From contig JAKFDA010000071.1 of the NCBI GenBank assembly GCA_036676355.1, positions 31,281 through 95,280 of the forward strand: 64,000 nucleotides of DNA, in the 5' to 3' direction. The notes beneath the pieces are model-generated. The model did not search any database. It was not told the DNA's origin and worked only from the letters and a program-made list of their open reading frames with translations. The stretch's first letter is position 1. Each line of letters starts with the position of its first letter. This document shows, piece after piece, positions 51,986 through 61,226 of this stretch. The position numbers and the translations under genes are program-made. Source of the stretch: ZC4RG42 sp036676355 (GTDB lineage: Bacteria; Pseudomonadota; Gammaproteobacteria; Burkholderiales; SG8-39).

Positions 51986-52043
51986 TTGTTTACAATTCCG
52001 CCTAAAAAATTGCCATCTCAGTCAAATTTGTATTTCTTTACAA
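51986..52043. promoter_or_regulatory. Inverted repeats upstream of the PEP-CTERM gene
   Basis: TTGT-TT-ACAA at 51986-51995 and TTGTA-TTTCTT-TACAA at 52028-52043 are two inverted repeats sharing the TTTACAAT sequence. They lie ahead of the -24/-12 box and could bind a sigma-54 activator or another dimeric regulator. No experiment or database match supports this. Confidence 0.4.
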
Positions 52044-52056
52044 TCATTTAACGCTG

Positions 52057-52072
52057 CGGCATAGACATTGCC
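52057..52072 (+). promoter_or_regulatory. Sigma-54-like promoter of the PEP-CTERM gene
   Basis: CGGCATAGACATTGCC keeps GG-N10-GC spacing and both GGCA and TTGC blocks of the RpoN consensus. Expected transcription start is near 52084, about 50 bases ahead of the start codon. Confidence 0.65.
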
Positions 52073-52133
52073 TCGCGCTTGGCGAATCCCATCACATCCA
52101 CCATTAAGGGTGATCGCCATGAGAAGGCCCACA

Positions 52134-52985
52134 ATGAAGTGCTTGTTACTGAGTGCGCTGTTTGTCGGAACACTCGCGTCGGCGGCAGTGCAAGCGGCAT
52201 CGGTGGCAATTGTCGGTCAGACAAACCGCTGGACACAGGTCGTACCGCTGTTCGAGGGCCTGGGCGACACCGTCGCGCTACACGGCTCGTATGCCAGCAT
52301 TCCCAATCTTCAAACCTACGACATCATCTGGGACGCGGATTTCTTTGCCAATGCGGGGGCGGCCGAAGCACAACGCGTAATCGATTTCGTCAACAGCGGT
52401 CGTGGCTTCTACGGGCAAGTGGAACGCCCGTGCTGCGAAGCACACAACGACTGGCTGCAGGACATATTCAGAACCTTGACCGGCGATTCCGACATCGTGT
52501 TCGGCGATGCCGGCGACAGCCCCATTGCCGGGCCGAGCCAGTTTCTCTTTCCCGACCTCAGCATTCTGCTGGAACCGAACGATATTCGCGGCACGACCTT
52601 CGACACCTCCGCGCCGGGTCAACTCGCCAATATCGACCCCGCGCGCATCTTCGCCACGATTCAGGCAGCCGGCGGTTTCAACGTCGGTGCGGCGTGGGCC
52701 ACCGATGATCTCGTTAACGACGAAGGCCGTCTCGTCGTCGTCAGCGACGTCGACTGGCTGAACAGCATCAGCGCCGATGAAGCCGACGCCCTGGAGAATT
52801 TCCGTATATTCCTGCTGGCCGGTGAGCCACTGCCTCCGGGCTGCGGCGAAGACCCCAGCCTGCCCGGTTGCGGTGGCGGCCCGGGCCCGGTTCCCGGGGT
52901 GCCGGAACCCGGCACATTGGCGCTTTTCGGCCTCGCTCTGGTGGCATTCCGTTTGACCCGCAAGGGACCGCGTCGGTCCGCGTAG
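52134..52985 (+). CDS. PEP-CTERM sorted surface protein
   Basis: A 283-residue exported protein. A signal peptide (cut near V-Q-A-A/S) is followed by a single folded domain. The domain has I-I-W-D-A-D-F-F and I-D-F-V-N-S-G-R-G-F-Y-G, which suggest a ThuA/glutamine-amidotransferase-like fold (inference). A Pro/Gly/Cys linker and the sorting signal V-P-E-P-G-T-L-A-L-F-G-L, then L-T-R-K-G-P-R-R, end the protein. The PEP motif marks recognition by an exosortase (EpsH/XrtA family), which is not in this window. ATG 52134 is preferred: A-G-A-A-G-G lies six bases ahead. ATG 52119 is possible. A terminator follows, so it is a single-gene unit. Confidence 0.87.
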   Translation: MKCLLLSALFVGTLASAAVQAASVAIVGQTNRWTQVVPLFEGLGDTVALHGSYASIPNLQTYDIIWDADFFANAGAAEAQRVIDFVNSGRGFYGQVERPCCEAHNDWLQDIFRTLTGDSDIVFGDAGDSPIAGPSQFLFPDLSILLEPNDIRGTTFDTSAPGQLANIDPARIFATIQAAGGFNVGAAWATDDLVNDEGRLVVVSDVDWLNSISADEADALENFRIFLLAGEPLPPGCGEDPSLPGCGGGPGPVPGVPEPGTLALFGLALVAFRLTRKGPRRSA

Positions 52986-53005
52986 CAACTGCACGACGCG
53001 TTCAC

Positions 53006-53033
53006 AACCCCGCCTGCCCGGCGGGGTTTTTTT
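53006..53033 (+). terminator. Rho-independent terminator after the PEP-CTERM gene
   Basis: Nine-base stem AACCCCGCC / GGCGGGGTT with loop TGCCC and five further T. Confidence 0.9.
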
Positions 53034-53147
53034 ATTTATTTCACGGCGCACGTGACGGCAGCAATGCTGCGCCACGTCAACGCGATGGCCGGATAGCCGG
53101 TGCTATGATTGCAGTTCGTTTTTCAGCCCTAAATCCGCCCTTCTGCA

Positions 53148-53351
53148 ATGATCCAGCTTTCCGTGAACGGGGAGCCCAAACAGGTTCCCGCGCCAATCCA
53201 CGTCGCCGGCTTGCTCGACGTCCTGACGCTGACCGGCAGGAAGGTCGCCGTCGAGCGCAACGGCGAAATCGTGCCCCGCAGCCACTACGCCCAGACGCAG
53301 TTGGCCGAGGGCGATCAGCTTGAAATCGTCGTCGCCGTCGGCGGCGGCTAA
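53148..53351 (+). CDS. thiS: Thiamine biosynthesis sulfur carrier ThiS
   Basis: A 67-residue ubiquitin-like sulfur carrier ending in the required Gly-Gly (A-V-G-G-G). Its thiocarboxylate feeds sulfur to ThiG. The start M-I-Q-L-S-V-N-G-E-P matches the family. Confidence 0.93.
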   Translation: MIQLSVNGEPKQVPAPIHVAGLLDVLTLTGRKVAVERNGEIVPRSHYAQTQLAEGDQLEIVVAVGGG

Positions 53352-53413
53352 CGAGCACTGATCAAGGCCACTCCGCACGCCTTATCGCGCCGGTTCTGCT
53401 CAGGCTCTCCCCC

Positions 53414-54253
53414 ATGCGAGATTCCGCACCCATGAACGCACCGCTTACTTCCTCTCAAATCGCCAACGACGCCCTCGTCATCGGCGGCAAGGCCTATGGC
53501 TCGCGCCTCCTGGTCGGCACCGGAAAGTACAAGGATTTCGATGAGACGCGTCGCGCCATCGAGGCCAGCGGCGCTGAGATCGTGACCGTTGCGATTCGCC
53601 GCACCAATATCGGCCAGAATGCCAACGAGCCGTCGCTGCTCGATGCGGTACCGCCGTCGCAATATACCTACCTGCCGAACACGGCCGGCTGCTACAGCGC
53701 CGATGACGCCGTGCGCACGCTGCGCCTGGCGCGCGAACTGCTGGACGGCCATTCGTTGGTGAAGCTGGAAGTGCTGGGCGATCCGCACACTTTGTTCCCC
53801 AACGTGCTGGAAACGCTGAAGGCCGCCGAGACGCTGGTGAAGGATGGTTTTCAGGTGATGGTGTACACCAGCGACGACCCGATCATCGCCAAGCAACTGG
53901 AAGATATCGGCTGCGTCGCCATCATGCCGCTCGCCTCGCTGATCGGTTCGGGCATGGGCATCCTCAATCCCTGGAACCTGCAACTGATTATCGAAAAAGC
54001 GACTGTGCCGGTGATCGTGGATGCCGGCGTCGGCACGGCTTCCGATGCGGCCATTGCGCTGGAAGTGGGTTGCGCAGGGGTCTTGATGAACACCGCCATT
54101 GCCAAGGCCAAAGACCCGGTGCTGATGGCGCAGGCCATGAAAAAAGCGGTCGAGGCCGGCCGCGAGGCCTATCGCGCCGGTCGCATGCCGAAGAAGCTGT
54201 ACTCGGCAACGCCAAGCTCGCCGACCGGCGGCTTGATCACGCCGGCGCGTTAA
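53414..54253 (+). CDS. thiG: Thiazole synthase
   Basis: About 279 residues; a (beta/alpha)8 enzyme that forms the thiazole ring of thiamine from DXP, dehydroglycine and ThiS thiocarboxylate. S-R-L-L-V-G-T-G-K-Y, catalytic Lys in L-V-K-L-E-V-L-G-D, and the phosphate site D-A-G-V-G-T-A-S-D-A are visible. ATG 53432 is an equally likely start (six residues shorter). The rest of the thi pathway is not here. Confidence 0.95.
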   Translation: MRDSAPMNAPLTSSQIANDALVIGGKAYGSRLLVGTGKYKDFDETRRAIEASGAEIVTVAIRRTNIGQNANEPSLLDAVPPSQYTYLPNTAGCYSADDAVRTLRLARELLDGHSLVKLEVLGDPHTLFPNVLETLKAAETLVKDGFQVMVYTSDDPIIAKQLEDIGCVAIMPLASLIGSGMGILNPWNLQLIIEKATVPVIVDAGVGTASDAAIALEVGCAGVLMNTAIAKAKDPVLMAQAMKKAVEAGREAYRAGRMPKKLYSATPSSPTGGLITPAR

Positions 54254-54305
54254 CGCTCCCTACATTCGTGGCTCGCACTACGCGAGCCGCTCACCATCCT
54301 TTCCC

Positions 54306-54989
54306 ATGACTGAAGACGCCACCACGTCGCATCGCGCCGTGCGCAGTTTCGTACTGCGCCAAGGGCGCGTATCCAACGCGCAGGCCCGCGCCCATGAAAC
54401 GCTGATGCCGGTGTACGGTATTCCTTACACCGGCCGGCCGCTCGATCTCGCCGCCGTGTTCGGCCGCAGCGCGCCGAAAATTCTGGAGATCGGCTTCGGC
54501 ATGGGTGAGACGACCGCCACGATCGCTGCCGCCAATCCGGACAAGGATTACCTCGGCATCGAAGTGCATACGCCCGGCGTGGGCAGTCTGCTCAAGCAGA
54601 TCGAGGAGCAGGGCCTGCGCAATCTGCGCGTGATCCAGCACGACGCGGTGGAAGTGCTGCAGATGATTCCGCCCGAGTCACTCGACGGTGTGCAGATTTT
54701 CTTTCCCGATCCCTGGCCGAAAAAACGCCACCACAAACGACGTCTCGTGCAGGCGCCGCTGATTGCGTTGCTCGCGACGAAGTTGAGGCCCGGCGGCACG
54801 CTGCATGTCGCGACGGACTGGCAGGACTATGCCGAGCAGATTCTCGCCGTGTTGAGCGCCGAACCGACGCTGCGCAATACCGTCGAAGCTTATGCGCCGC
54901 GCCCGGCCGGTCGCCCGCAAACCAAATTCGAATCGCGCGGTCTGCGTCTCGGCCACGGCGTGTGGGATATCGTCTTCAGCAAGCGCTGA
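54306..54989 (+). CDS. trmB: tRNA (guanine-N7-)-methyltransferase
   Basis: Methylates G46 of tRNA. The 227-residue Rossmann enzyme has SAM motif L-E-I-G-F-G-M-G-E, the catalytic F-P-D-P-W-P-K-K-R-H-H-K-R-R segment and family signature near the end. It starts about 50 bp after thiG. Confidence 0.95.
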   Translation: MTEDATTSHRAVRSFVLRQGRVSNAQARAHETLMPVYGIPYTGRPLDLAAVFGRSAPKILEIGFGMGETTATIAAANPDKDYLGIEVHTPGVGSLLKQIEEQGLRNLRVIQHDAVEVLQMIPPESLDGVQIFFPDPWPKKRHHKRRLVQAPLIALLATKLRPGGTLHVATDWQDYAEQILAVLSAEPTLRNTVEAYAPRPAGRPQTKFESRGLRLGHGVWDIVFSKR

Positions 54990-54998
54990 GTTCGCCGA

Positions 54999-57095
54999 CT
55001 ACGGTTTTTTCTCGTTATCCGTGCCGGCCACGGCGGCCAGCGCGCGATTGAGCACGTTGTCGCGTTCGACCGGACGAACAGCGCCGTTGGCAAGTGCGTT
55101 CGAAAGCGCGTCCGCCGTCAGCGTACGGGAATGCGCACCGCCCGCACTGAACAGATAGCGGCTGCGCGCCGGACTCACCCAGATCAACTTGGCCCGCAGC
55201 GTCTGCTCCTGATCGCACAGCTCGACGACATCGCCGCGCTGCAGCAACGCGCTCGTGGGGCGTGCAACATCATATGCAACCGTTTCGGACGCCACGGTGG
55301 GCGCGTCTTTCGTCGGCGCGACGCGCGGCGCGGCCGCCATGCTGCGCATCTGCAGGATCGCCGTGTGCGTCGCCATCAATTCATCCATGAACGGCCGCAC
55401 GGCCTCGGCCGACGTCCCGGCGGCCCTGATGCCGGCCTGAACGTCGCGCACCAGACCGGGCAACGATGCGACGAATGGCGGCAACTCGTGCCTGAGCCTG
55501 GGTTTCACACTGTTCTGCAATACTTCCATGACGCGAAGGCGCTCGTCCCATCGCTCGTCACCGACATGATTCATGCGCGCATCGGTCAATGCGAGCGCCC
55601 AGGTCTGTTCAAGGAAGGCGCGCAAAAATGCTGGCGTGTCTTGACGCAAGCGCTTGGCGACCGCTTCGGCCGCTGCGTCCTGTGCATGCGCCAACCGTTC
55701 TTCCGCCAGCAGCGCTGCAGTCGTTTCGGCCAGGGCCTGCTCGTCCTCGGCAGCGGCTTCGGCGGAAATCGTGCGCAGTTGCGCGGCCGCCATATCGAAC
55801 AGGCTCAAATCGGCTTCGAACGCGGTGAGCACCTCGTCGACGATATCGCGCAGGCCGGAGACAAAGCGCCCGTCTGCACTTACATCGAGCGCGGGATCGC
55901 TGCCCAGTCGTACGATTTCGTCGAGCAGCACGCGCAGAGGATGTTCGCGGCGGGCGAAAAAACTGCGATCAAGCAGCGCCGCTTTCAAGGCCACGATTTG
56001 CAGCCGCGCCAGTTCGCTTCTGACCGTCTCGGGCAATGCGCGATCCCGCAACAGAAAATCGAATACGACCGTGACCAGTTCGCCGGTCAATCGATCGAGC
56101 GGATGCGCATCCTCGCTCGCCATGTGTTCGACCATGGCATGGAGTTCCCGTGCATGATCGGCGCCGGCCATGTGCGCCGCTCCCCGCTGTCTTTCGGTCA
56201 GCGAGCGCAGCAGGTCATCACTGACCGGCGTATCGATGGCGTTGGCATACAGACTGCCTTCCTCGTCCGCCAGCATGCGCGCGCCGTATTGCCGGTTGCC
56301 TGCAGAGCCGGCCAGCAAGGCGGCGAGAATCTCTTTCAGATCGAGTGGCGATGAGGTGCGATTGGGCAACAGATCGCGCAGCGACATGACCTGGCTGACC
56401 GTCATGTTTCCATCCGCGTTGCGCTTGGCAAAGCGATTCAAGGTATCGCGTTCGATGGACGGCCGGTAATCGGGAAGCACCCGCGCCTCGATCAGCATAC
56501 CGTTGAGTTCACGATAGAACTGGCCCAAGCCGAAGGCCAGATGCGGCTGAAGCGCGTTGATCAACGTGGCCAGCACCGCTTCGTCTTCGAGGTCGGTGGC
56601 GCACGCACGCTGCGCGGCTTTGATGATCGTGCCGGGTCCGACCGGATTGCGGGCGCCGTCGACCGACGTCTCGAACAGATCGCGCAAGCGGGCTTCGATG
56701 CCGACGAAGTCGCCCTTGTCGATTTCCTCCAGCGTCTTCTGCACCAGCTTCTTGAGCGCGACCTGCCGTGCGAACTCGTCGTCGCCGAGCAGATTGAATT
56801 CGCCGAATGCGCGCGGTGCGCCGCCCTTGCGATCGCCCTCGTTGAGCCAGCCCAGTTTCTCCTCGTACAAGGCAAGCAGATGCCGTTCGAACGCTTCGGC
56901 CAGACCGCGCTTGTTGCGGTGGATATGCTCGAGCGTCTGCAGAATGAGACGATGGTCTTCAGTCGTGCGCGATTGCTTGCCGAGCTCCAGCAAATTGTCG
57001 AGCAGCGACGTCAGGCCATCCGCAAAGCTGATTCTGAAGCGTTGCCGCAACGATTCGCGGATGCGCGGAATCAGCGTTGCGGCCTGTGTCTTCAC
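54999..57095 (-). CDS. DUF1631 family protein
   Basis: A 698-residue, largely helical cytoplasmic protein matching DUF1631 in size and in the segments S-L-L-D-N-L-L-E-L-G-K near residue 35 and L-I-W-V-S-P-A-R-S-R-Y-L-F in the last 60 residues, the latter resembling a PilZ-like or Sm-like beta piece (inference). The function is unknown. The start is GTG at 57095, overlapping the hemY stop (GTGA), so it is probably in the hem operon. Confidence 0.82.
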   Translation of the reverse strand: MKTQAATLIPRIRESLRQRFRISFADGLTSLLDNLLELGKQSRTTEDHRLILQTLEHIHRNKRGLAEAFERHLLALYEEKLGWLNEGDRKGGAPRAFGEFNLLGDDEFARQVALKKLVQKTLEEIDKGDFVGIEARLRDLFETSVDGARNPVGPGTIIKAAQRACATDLEDEAVLATLINALQPHLAFGLGQFYRELNGMLIEARVLPDYRPSIERDTLNRFAKRNADGNMTVSQVMSLRDLLPNRTSSPLDLKEILAALLAGSAGNRQYGARMLADEEGSLYANAIDTPVSDDLLRSLTERQRGAAHMAGADHARELHAMVEHMASEDAHPLDRLTGELVTVVFDFLLRDRALPETVRSELARLQIVALKAALLDRSFFARREHPLRVLLDEIVRLGSDPALDVSADGRFVSGLRDIVDEVLTAFEADLSLFDMAAAQLRTISAEAAAEDEQALAETTAALLAEERLAHAQDAAAEAVAKRLRQDTPAFLRAFLEQTWALALTDARMNHVGDERWDERLRVMEVLQNSVKPRLRHELPPFVASLPGLVRDVQAGIRAAGTSAEAVRPFMDELMATHTAILQMRSMAAAPRVAPTKDAPTVASETVAYDVARPTSALLQRGDVVELCDQEQTLRAKLIWVSPARSRYLFSAGGAHSRTLTADALSNALANGAVRPVERDNVLNRALAAVAGTDNEKKP

Positions 57096-58270
57096 GCCGG
57101 TATGGCTTCGTCCGCAGCGAAGCGGTAGTGCCGGTCGGCCTCGGTCTCGCGTCCGATGCGCTCATAGAGGCGCGCCAGTTCACGATGTGCCGACCGCGTG
57201 GGTTGCTGCGAGAGACTCGCCTCGAAAAAGCTCTGCGCCTTGCCCCAAAGCTGACGATAGGTGCACAGCCGACCGAGCGTCAGCAACAGCGCAGCATCGC
57301 GCGGATGCTCGAGCAGCCAGGTCTCGCAATACTGGATGCGATCGAGCGCATCATCATCCTGACACTCGCCGTACAACAGTACGAGCTCCTGCGACCAGTT
57401 GGCGTTGAGCGCATCGGCGATGATGCGGTGCGCTTCCTTGCAACCGCCCAGCCGGATGAACAATTGCGCCGCGGTCGTGGCGATGCGTGGCTCCAGTTTG
57501 TCTTCCCGGCGCAGACGTTTCCAGAACTCGCGCAGCGCCGTGGCGTCGAGTCCCTTTTGCTTGAGGTTCTCCACCGCGGCAGTAACCCGCAACGGCTGAG
57601 TAAAGGGGCGTGAACGCACGTCGCGCTTGTCCAGAATGGTCAACAGGCGCAGCACTTCGTCCCAGTTCTGCAGGCCCTGCTCCGCGCGCAACAGCAAGCG
57701 CAGCGTGGCGACGTGCTTGGGGCCGCTTTCGTGCATCTCGCGCAGAATGGTGCGCGCTTCCTCGTAACGTCTTTCGTCAAGCAGCATTTCCGCGCGCGTC
57801 GACAGGCGCGCGTTACGCGATTCGCCCGGGACCTGCGCAGCGCGCTCTAGCCATTCATCGCGCTGTCCGAAATCGCGCAGTGAATGCGCCGACCGCGCCG
57901 CGAGCAGCGCCGAAAGCGCCGGCGCGGCCTTCATTCCATAGGCACGCGCAGCGTATTTCTGTGCGCGCCCGAAGCGCCCTTCCAGAAATGCTTCCCAGGC
58001 GTTGCGCAGCGCCGCGGTCCCGCGCGTCTCGCGCCGGCGTTGCCGGAACGTGGCCACATACGTCGGCAGGCGCAAGGTGTGCGAAACGGCGAGGAACAGC
58101 GCATGCAGCGCGAAAAAAGTCGCCAGCAGTCCCAGCACCAGAACGGGAACCGACACTTCGATACGATAGGGCGGATACACCAGCAGCGCATAGCCGTCGC
58201 TATATCGCGCCACGAGCGAAATCGCCACCGCAAGCGCGAATACGATGACGAAACGAATCAGCCACCTCAT
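57092..58270 (-). CDS. hemY: HemY-like TPR membrane protein
   Basis: A 392-residue protein: two amino-terminal membrane helices (about 3-21 and 39-60) and a carboxy TPR domain (about 110-380). This is the proteobacterial HemY protein of unknown role, not the Bacillus coproporphyrinogen oxidase of the same name. The ATG at 58270 is preferred over a GTG two codons upstream. Confidence 0.88.
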   Translation of the reverse strand: MRWLIRFVIVFALAVAISLVARYSDGYALLVYPPYRIEVSVPVLVLGLLATFFALHALFLAVSHTLRLPTYVATFRQRRRETRGTAALRNAWEAFLEGRFGRAQKYAARAYGMKAAPALSALLAARSAHSLRDFGQRDEWLERAAQVPGESRNARLSTRAEMLLDERRYEEARTILREMHESGPKHVATLRLLLRAEQGLQNWDEVLRLLTILDKRDVRSRPFTQPLRVTAAVENLKQKGLDATALREFWKRLRREDKLEPRIATTAAQLFIRLGGCKEAHRIIADALNANWSQELVLLYGECQDDDALDRIQYCETWLLEHPRDAALLLTLGRLCTYRQLWGKAQSFFEASLSQQPTRSAHRELARLYERIGRETEADRHYRFAADEAIPA

Positions 58271-58283
58271 CGACACGGCCCCG

Positions 58284-59342
58284 TCACGGCTGACGCTCCT
58301 GCGGCGCTCTCAGATTGCGCACGGCATTGAGACTGTCGGCGATGGAAGGCAACTCGACCGCCACCGCCGCCTCGCGCATCTGTTCCAGCGCGGCCAACGC
58401 ACTCGCAGTCGTTTGATCGCTTGTGTCGAAATAACGTTTGAACCAGCTTATGCCGGCCTGCAAATCGTTGCGAAACGCCTGCTCGTCGCGCTGCAGCAAT
58501 GCCAGTCGCGCATGCAGCAGCCGCAGCTTGAGGTTTTCGCGCAGGAAATAGCGCTGATCCGGGGCGAGCAACGTGGGATCCTGCGCATCGAGTCGTTCAA
58601 CGCGGATCAATTGCTTGATTTCGGCCCAGCCCGAATACAGCGCGTCCTTCCACCAAACCCCCTCCGCGGCGGTTGTCTGGGCACCGGGTGTTTCATGCGG
58701 ATGCGCTTCGACCACGATCGGCATGGTATCGACGTTTTCGAGCATCTGATCCAGCCGCAGCGTCATGCCGGTCACATCAAGCATCGGCGCCGCTTGCAAG
58801 CGTTGAATGTCGCGCGCCAGCACTTTGCGTACAGCCAGAAACTGCGGCCGATCGGGCCGTGCGAGGCGCGCATCGACTGTCTGCAACGCGGTCAGCGCCG
58901 CCCGCACATTGCCCGCCAGTTGCAACTGCTGTGCGGCGATGCTGAGCGTTTGTTCGGCTTCAGCAAGCAGCCAGTCGTCGCGACTGCGATTCATCTCCTG
59001 ATAAAGCGACTCCAGCGCATCCTGCTGGCCTTGCGATTCCAGCAGTTTGAGTTCGATGCCGGCGGTGGTGCCTTGCAATGCCCGCAACGCCTCCTGCACG
59101 TCGCTCGCAATGACCCGCGCCGCTTTCGCTTCATCGCGATTGTCGCGCAGCTGCGCCGCGACTTCGCTACGCATGTTCTCCAGTTGTCGGCCCGTATCCC
59201 ACCAGCTCCATGCCAGTGCCAGCGCCAGCGCGACGGTGATGAGCGCCAGTACGCCCACTCCGCGACGACGGGCATGCGACGGGGTGGCGATTCGCTCGGG
59301 CGTTTCGGGCGGCAGCGTCGTTGAATTCGCTTGTTCTGTCAT
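58284..59342 (-). CDS. hemX: HemX-like protein
   Basis: A 352-residue bitopic protein with one membrane helix (about 28-47) and a mostly helical periplasmic domain (W-W-K-D-A-L-Y-S-G-W near residue 225). Commonly annotated as a uroporphyrinogen-III methyltransferase-like protein, but it lacks the enzyme's glycine-rich SAM motifs and likely has no such activity. It lies between hemD and hemY as usual. Confidence 0.86.
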   Translation of the reverse strand: MTEQANSTTLPPETPERIATPSHARRRGVGVLALITVALALALAWSWWDTGRQLENMRSEVAAQLRDNRDEAKAARVIASDVQEALRALQGTTAGIELKLLESQGQQDALESLYQEMNRSRDDWLLAEAEQTLSIAAQQLQLAGNVRAALTALQTVDARLARPDRPQFLAVRKVLARDIQRLQAAPMLDVTGMTLRLDQMLENVDTMPIVVEAHPHETPGAQTTAAEGVWWKDALYSGWAEIKQLIRVERLDAQDPTLLAPDQRYFLRENLKLRLLHARLALLQRDEQAFRNDLQAGISWFKRYFDTSDQTTASALAALEQMREAAVAVELPSIADSLNAVRNLRAPQERQP

Positions 59343-59362
59343 GGCTATAGGCTTGTGTGGGG

Positions 59363-60127
59363 CTAGACTTTAGCCCAAAACTGCGTCAGCGCCGACAGCA
59401 GACCGTCATCGCCGGGCGCCGTTACAACGATCCGTTCCAATCCGAGCGCTCTGGCCTGCTCGGCGATACGCGCATGCGGCACGAATAATTCGGCTGCGGC
59501 AAGCCGCGCCGCCCCCAACATCGACATGAGGTTGCGCAGGCCTTCGCTCGATGTCACGACAAAAGCATCGATCTGCGCTTGCGGCGCTCCGAGTGCTGCT
59601 TCGTCGCCGGCGGCCGGCCGCTCGCGCCGGTAGCAGGGCACGTAGTCGACCTGCGCGCCGCGCGCCTGCAGTGTGTTACCGAGCAATTCGCGCCCATCCT
59701 GGCCACGGAAAATGACGATTCGCTCGCCGCGCATCTCCGCAGGCAACAGCGCCAGCAGGTGTTCGCTGTCGAAGCGCGTTTGCGGCGCGATCACTTCCGT
59801 CACGCCATGCGCTTGCAATGCTGCGGCGCTCGCGCGTCCGACCGTCGCGGCGCGCAACGCGGTCGGCCACGAGCGCCGCGCCAGGATGAAACGCATGGCG
59901 CGTTCCACCGCGTTGGGGCTGATGAATATCGCCAGATCGTAGGAGTTCAGTTGCCCCGTGGCGCGTTCGAGCGGTTGCAGATCGTCGATGTCGCGAATGA
60001 CCAGCGCCGGATACACCAGGGCTTCGCCGCCAAGCGCGCGGATGCGCGCCGCGAGCGCTTCGTTCTGCCCGACGGGACGCGTCAGCACGATGCGTCGTCC
60101 CGACAAGGCGGTGGCGCCGCTTATCAA
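59363..60127 (-). CDS. hemD: Uroporphyrinogen-III synthase
   Basis: A 254-residue enzyme that cyclises hydroxymethylbilane with ring-D inversion. I-V-L-T-R-P-V-G-Q-N near residue 13 and F-I-S-P-N-A-V-E-R-A and V-V-T-S-S-E-G-L-R-N-L motifs are visible. The start is TTG at 60127, overlapping the hemC stop (TTGA). A longer frame upstream is a shadow of hemC. Confidence 0.9.
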   Translation of the reverse strand: MISGATALSGRRIVLTRPVGQNEALAARIRALGGEALVYPALVIRDIDDLQPLERATGQLNSYDLAIFISPNAVERAMRFILARRSWPTALRAATVGRASAAALQAHGVTEVIAPQTRFDSEHLLALLPAEMRGERIVIFRGQDGRELLGNTLQARGAQVDYVPCYRRERPAAGDEAALGAPQAQIDAFVVTSSEGLRNLMSMLGAARLAAAELFVPHARIAEQARALGLERIVVTAPGDDGLLSALTQFWAKV

Positions 60128-61047
60128 TGGGCGAGCGCCGCAAGAATGGCTTCCGCGCCTTCGGCCCGCAGCGCATCGGCCAGTCGCAAGCCCAGTTCCT
60201 CGGGCGCATCGCTCGATCCCTCGAGTTCGGCGCGCGCGATGCGCGTGCCGTCGGGCAGCGCAACCAGACCGCGCAAGCGCAAACGGCCCCGCGCATATTC
60301 GGCGAACGCCGCCAGGGGAACCTGGCAACTGCCCGCCAGCGCACGGCTCACGGCGCGCTCGGCGCGCACGCACGCGGCGGTCTCGACATGGTTCAGCGGC
60401 GCCAGCGCAGCGATCACCTCATGGTCGTCGGCGCGGCATTCGATGGCGAGCGCACCCTGGCCGGCGGCCGGCAAGCTGGACTCGGCGGGGATCAGGCTGC
60501 GAATGCGATCGCCCGCACCAAGCCGCTTCAACCCTGCGGCGGCCAGCACGATGGCGTCGTATTCGCCGCGATCGAGTTTCGCCATGCGCGTGTCCAGGTT
60601 GCCGCGCAGCGGACGCACGGTCAGATGAGGCAGGCGGTTGCGCAGCTGCGCCTCGCGTCGCAGACTGGAAGTGCCGACCACGGCGCCGGGCGGCAATTCT
60701 TCGAGCGCGGCATAGCGGTTGGAGACGAACGCGTCGCGCGCATCTTCGCGCGGCAGAATGGCCGCAAGAGTGAAACCGGGCGGCAATTCCATCGGGACGT
60801 CCTTGGCGGAATGCACCGCGATATGCGCGCGGCCATCTTCCAGCGCCAACTCCAACTCTTTGACGAACAAGCCTTTACCGCCGACTTTGGCAAGCGAAAC
60901 ATCGAGGATTTGATCGCCTCGCGTCGTCATTCCCAGGATTTCCACCGGGCAGCGCGGATATAATCGGTCGATTTCCGCGCGCACATGTTCGGCCTGCCAC
61001 ATCGCCAGGCGGCTCTCGCGCGAGGCGATGACAAGACGTTCGAGCAT
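60124..61047 (-). CDS. hemC: Porphobilinogen deaminase
   Basis: A 307-residue enzyme. It joins four porphobilinogens to hydroxymethylbilane on a dipyrromethane cofactor bound to Cys in G-S-C-Q-V-P-L-A (about residue 240). A-S-R-E-S-R-L-A-M-W-Q and H-S-A-K-D-V-P-M-E are hallmarks. ATG 61047 is given; GTG 61050 is adjacent. First gene of hemC-hemD-hemX-hemY-DUF1631, divergent from ppc. Confidence 0.95.
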   Translation of the reverse strand: MLERLVIASRESRLAMWQAEHVRAEIDRLYPRCPVEILGMTTRGDQILDVSLAKVGGKGLFVKELELALEDGRAHIAVHSAKDVPMELPPGFTLAAILPREDARDAFVSNRYAALEELPPGAVVGTSSLRREAQLRNRLPHLTVRPLRGNLDTRMAKLDRGEYDAIVLAAAGLKRLGAGDRIRSLIPAESSLPAAGQGALAIECRADDHEVIAALAPLNHVETAACVRAERAVSRALAGSCQVPLAAFAEYARGRLRLRGLVALPDGTRIARAELEGSSDAPEELGLRLADALRAEGAEAILAALAH

Positions 61048-61226
61048 CACAATAAATGGGGAGTGAAGAGGTATGGGTGCGAGGTAAATCGGCCCGGCAA
61101 TTCTAGCATGCGGAGTGCAGGCTTTCTCGGAGGCTCACGCACCCGACCATCGCAGAATCGGCTGCGTTGACGCACCCGAATTGCGTCGATTCGACTTCCG
61201 CGCAAGAACATCTCCGACTCAGACGA

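Noticed and set aside
51979..51995. A second sigma-54-like box, TGTGGCAGTTGTTTACA
   Set aside because: It has GG but CA instead of GC at -12; the box at 52057-52072 fits better.
51620..52064. Two short plus-strand frames across the tRNA-Gly and the spacer after it
   Set aside because: The first begins inside the tRNA and both run through hairpins and repeats; no ribosome site or protein motif.
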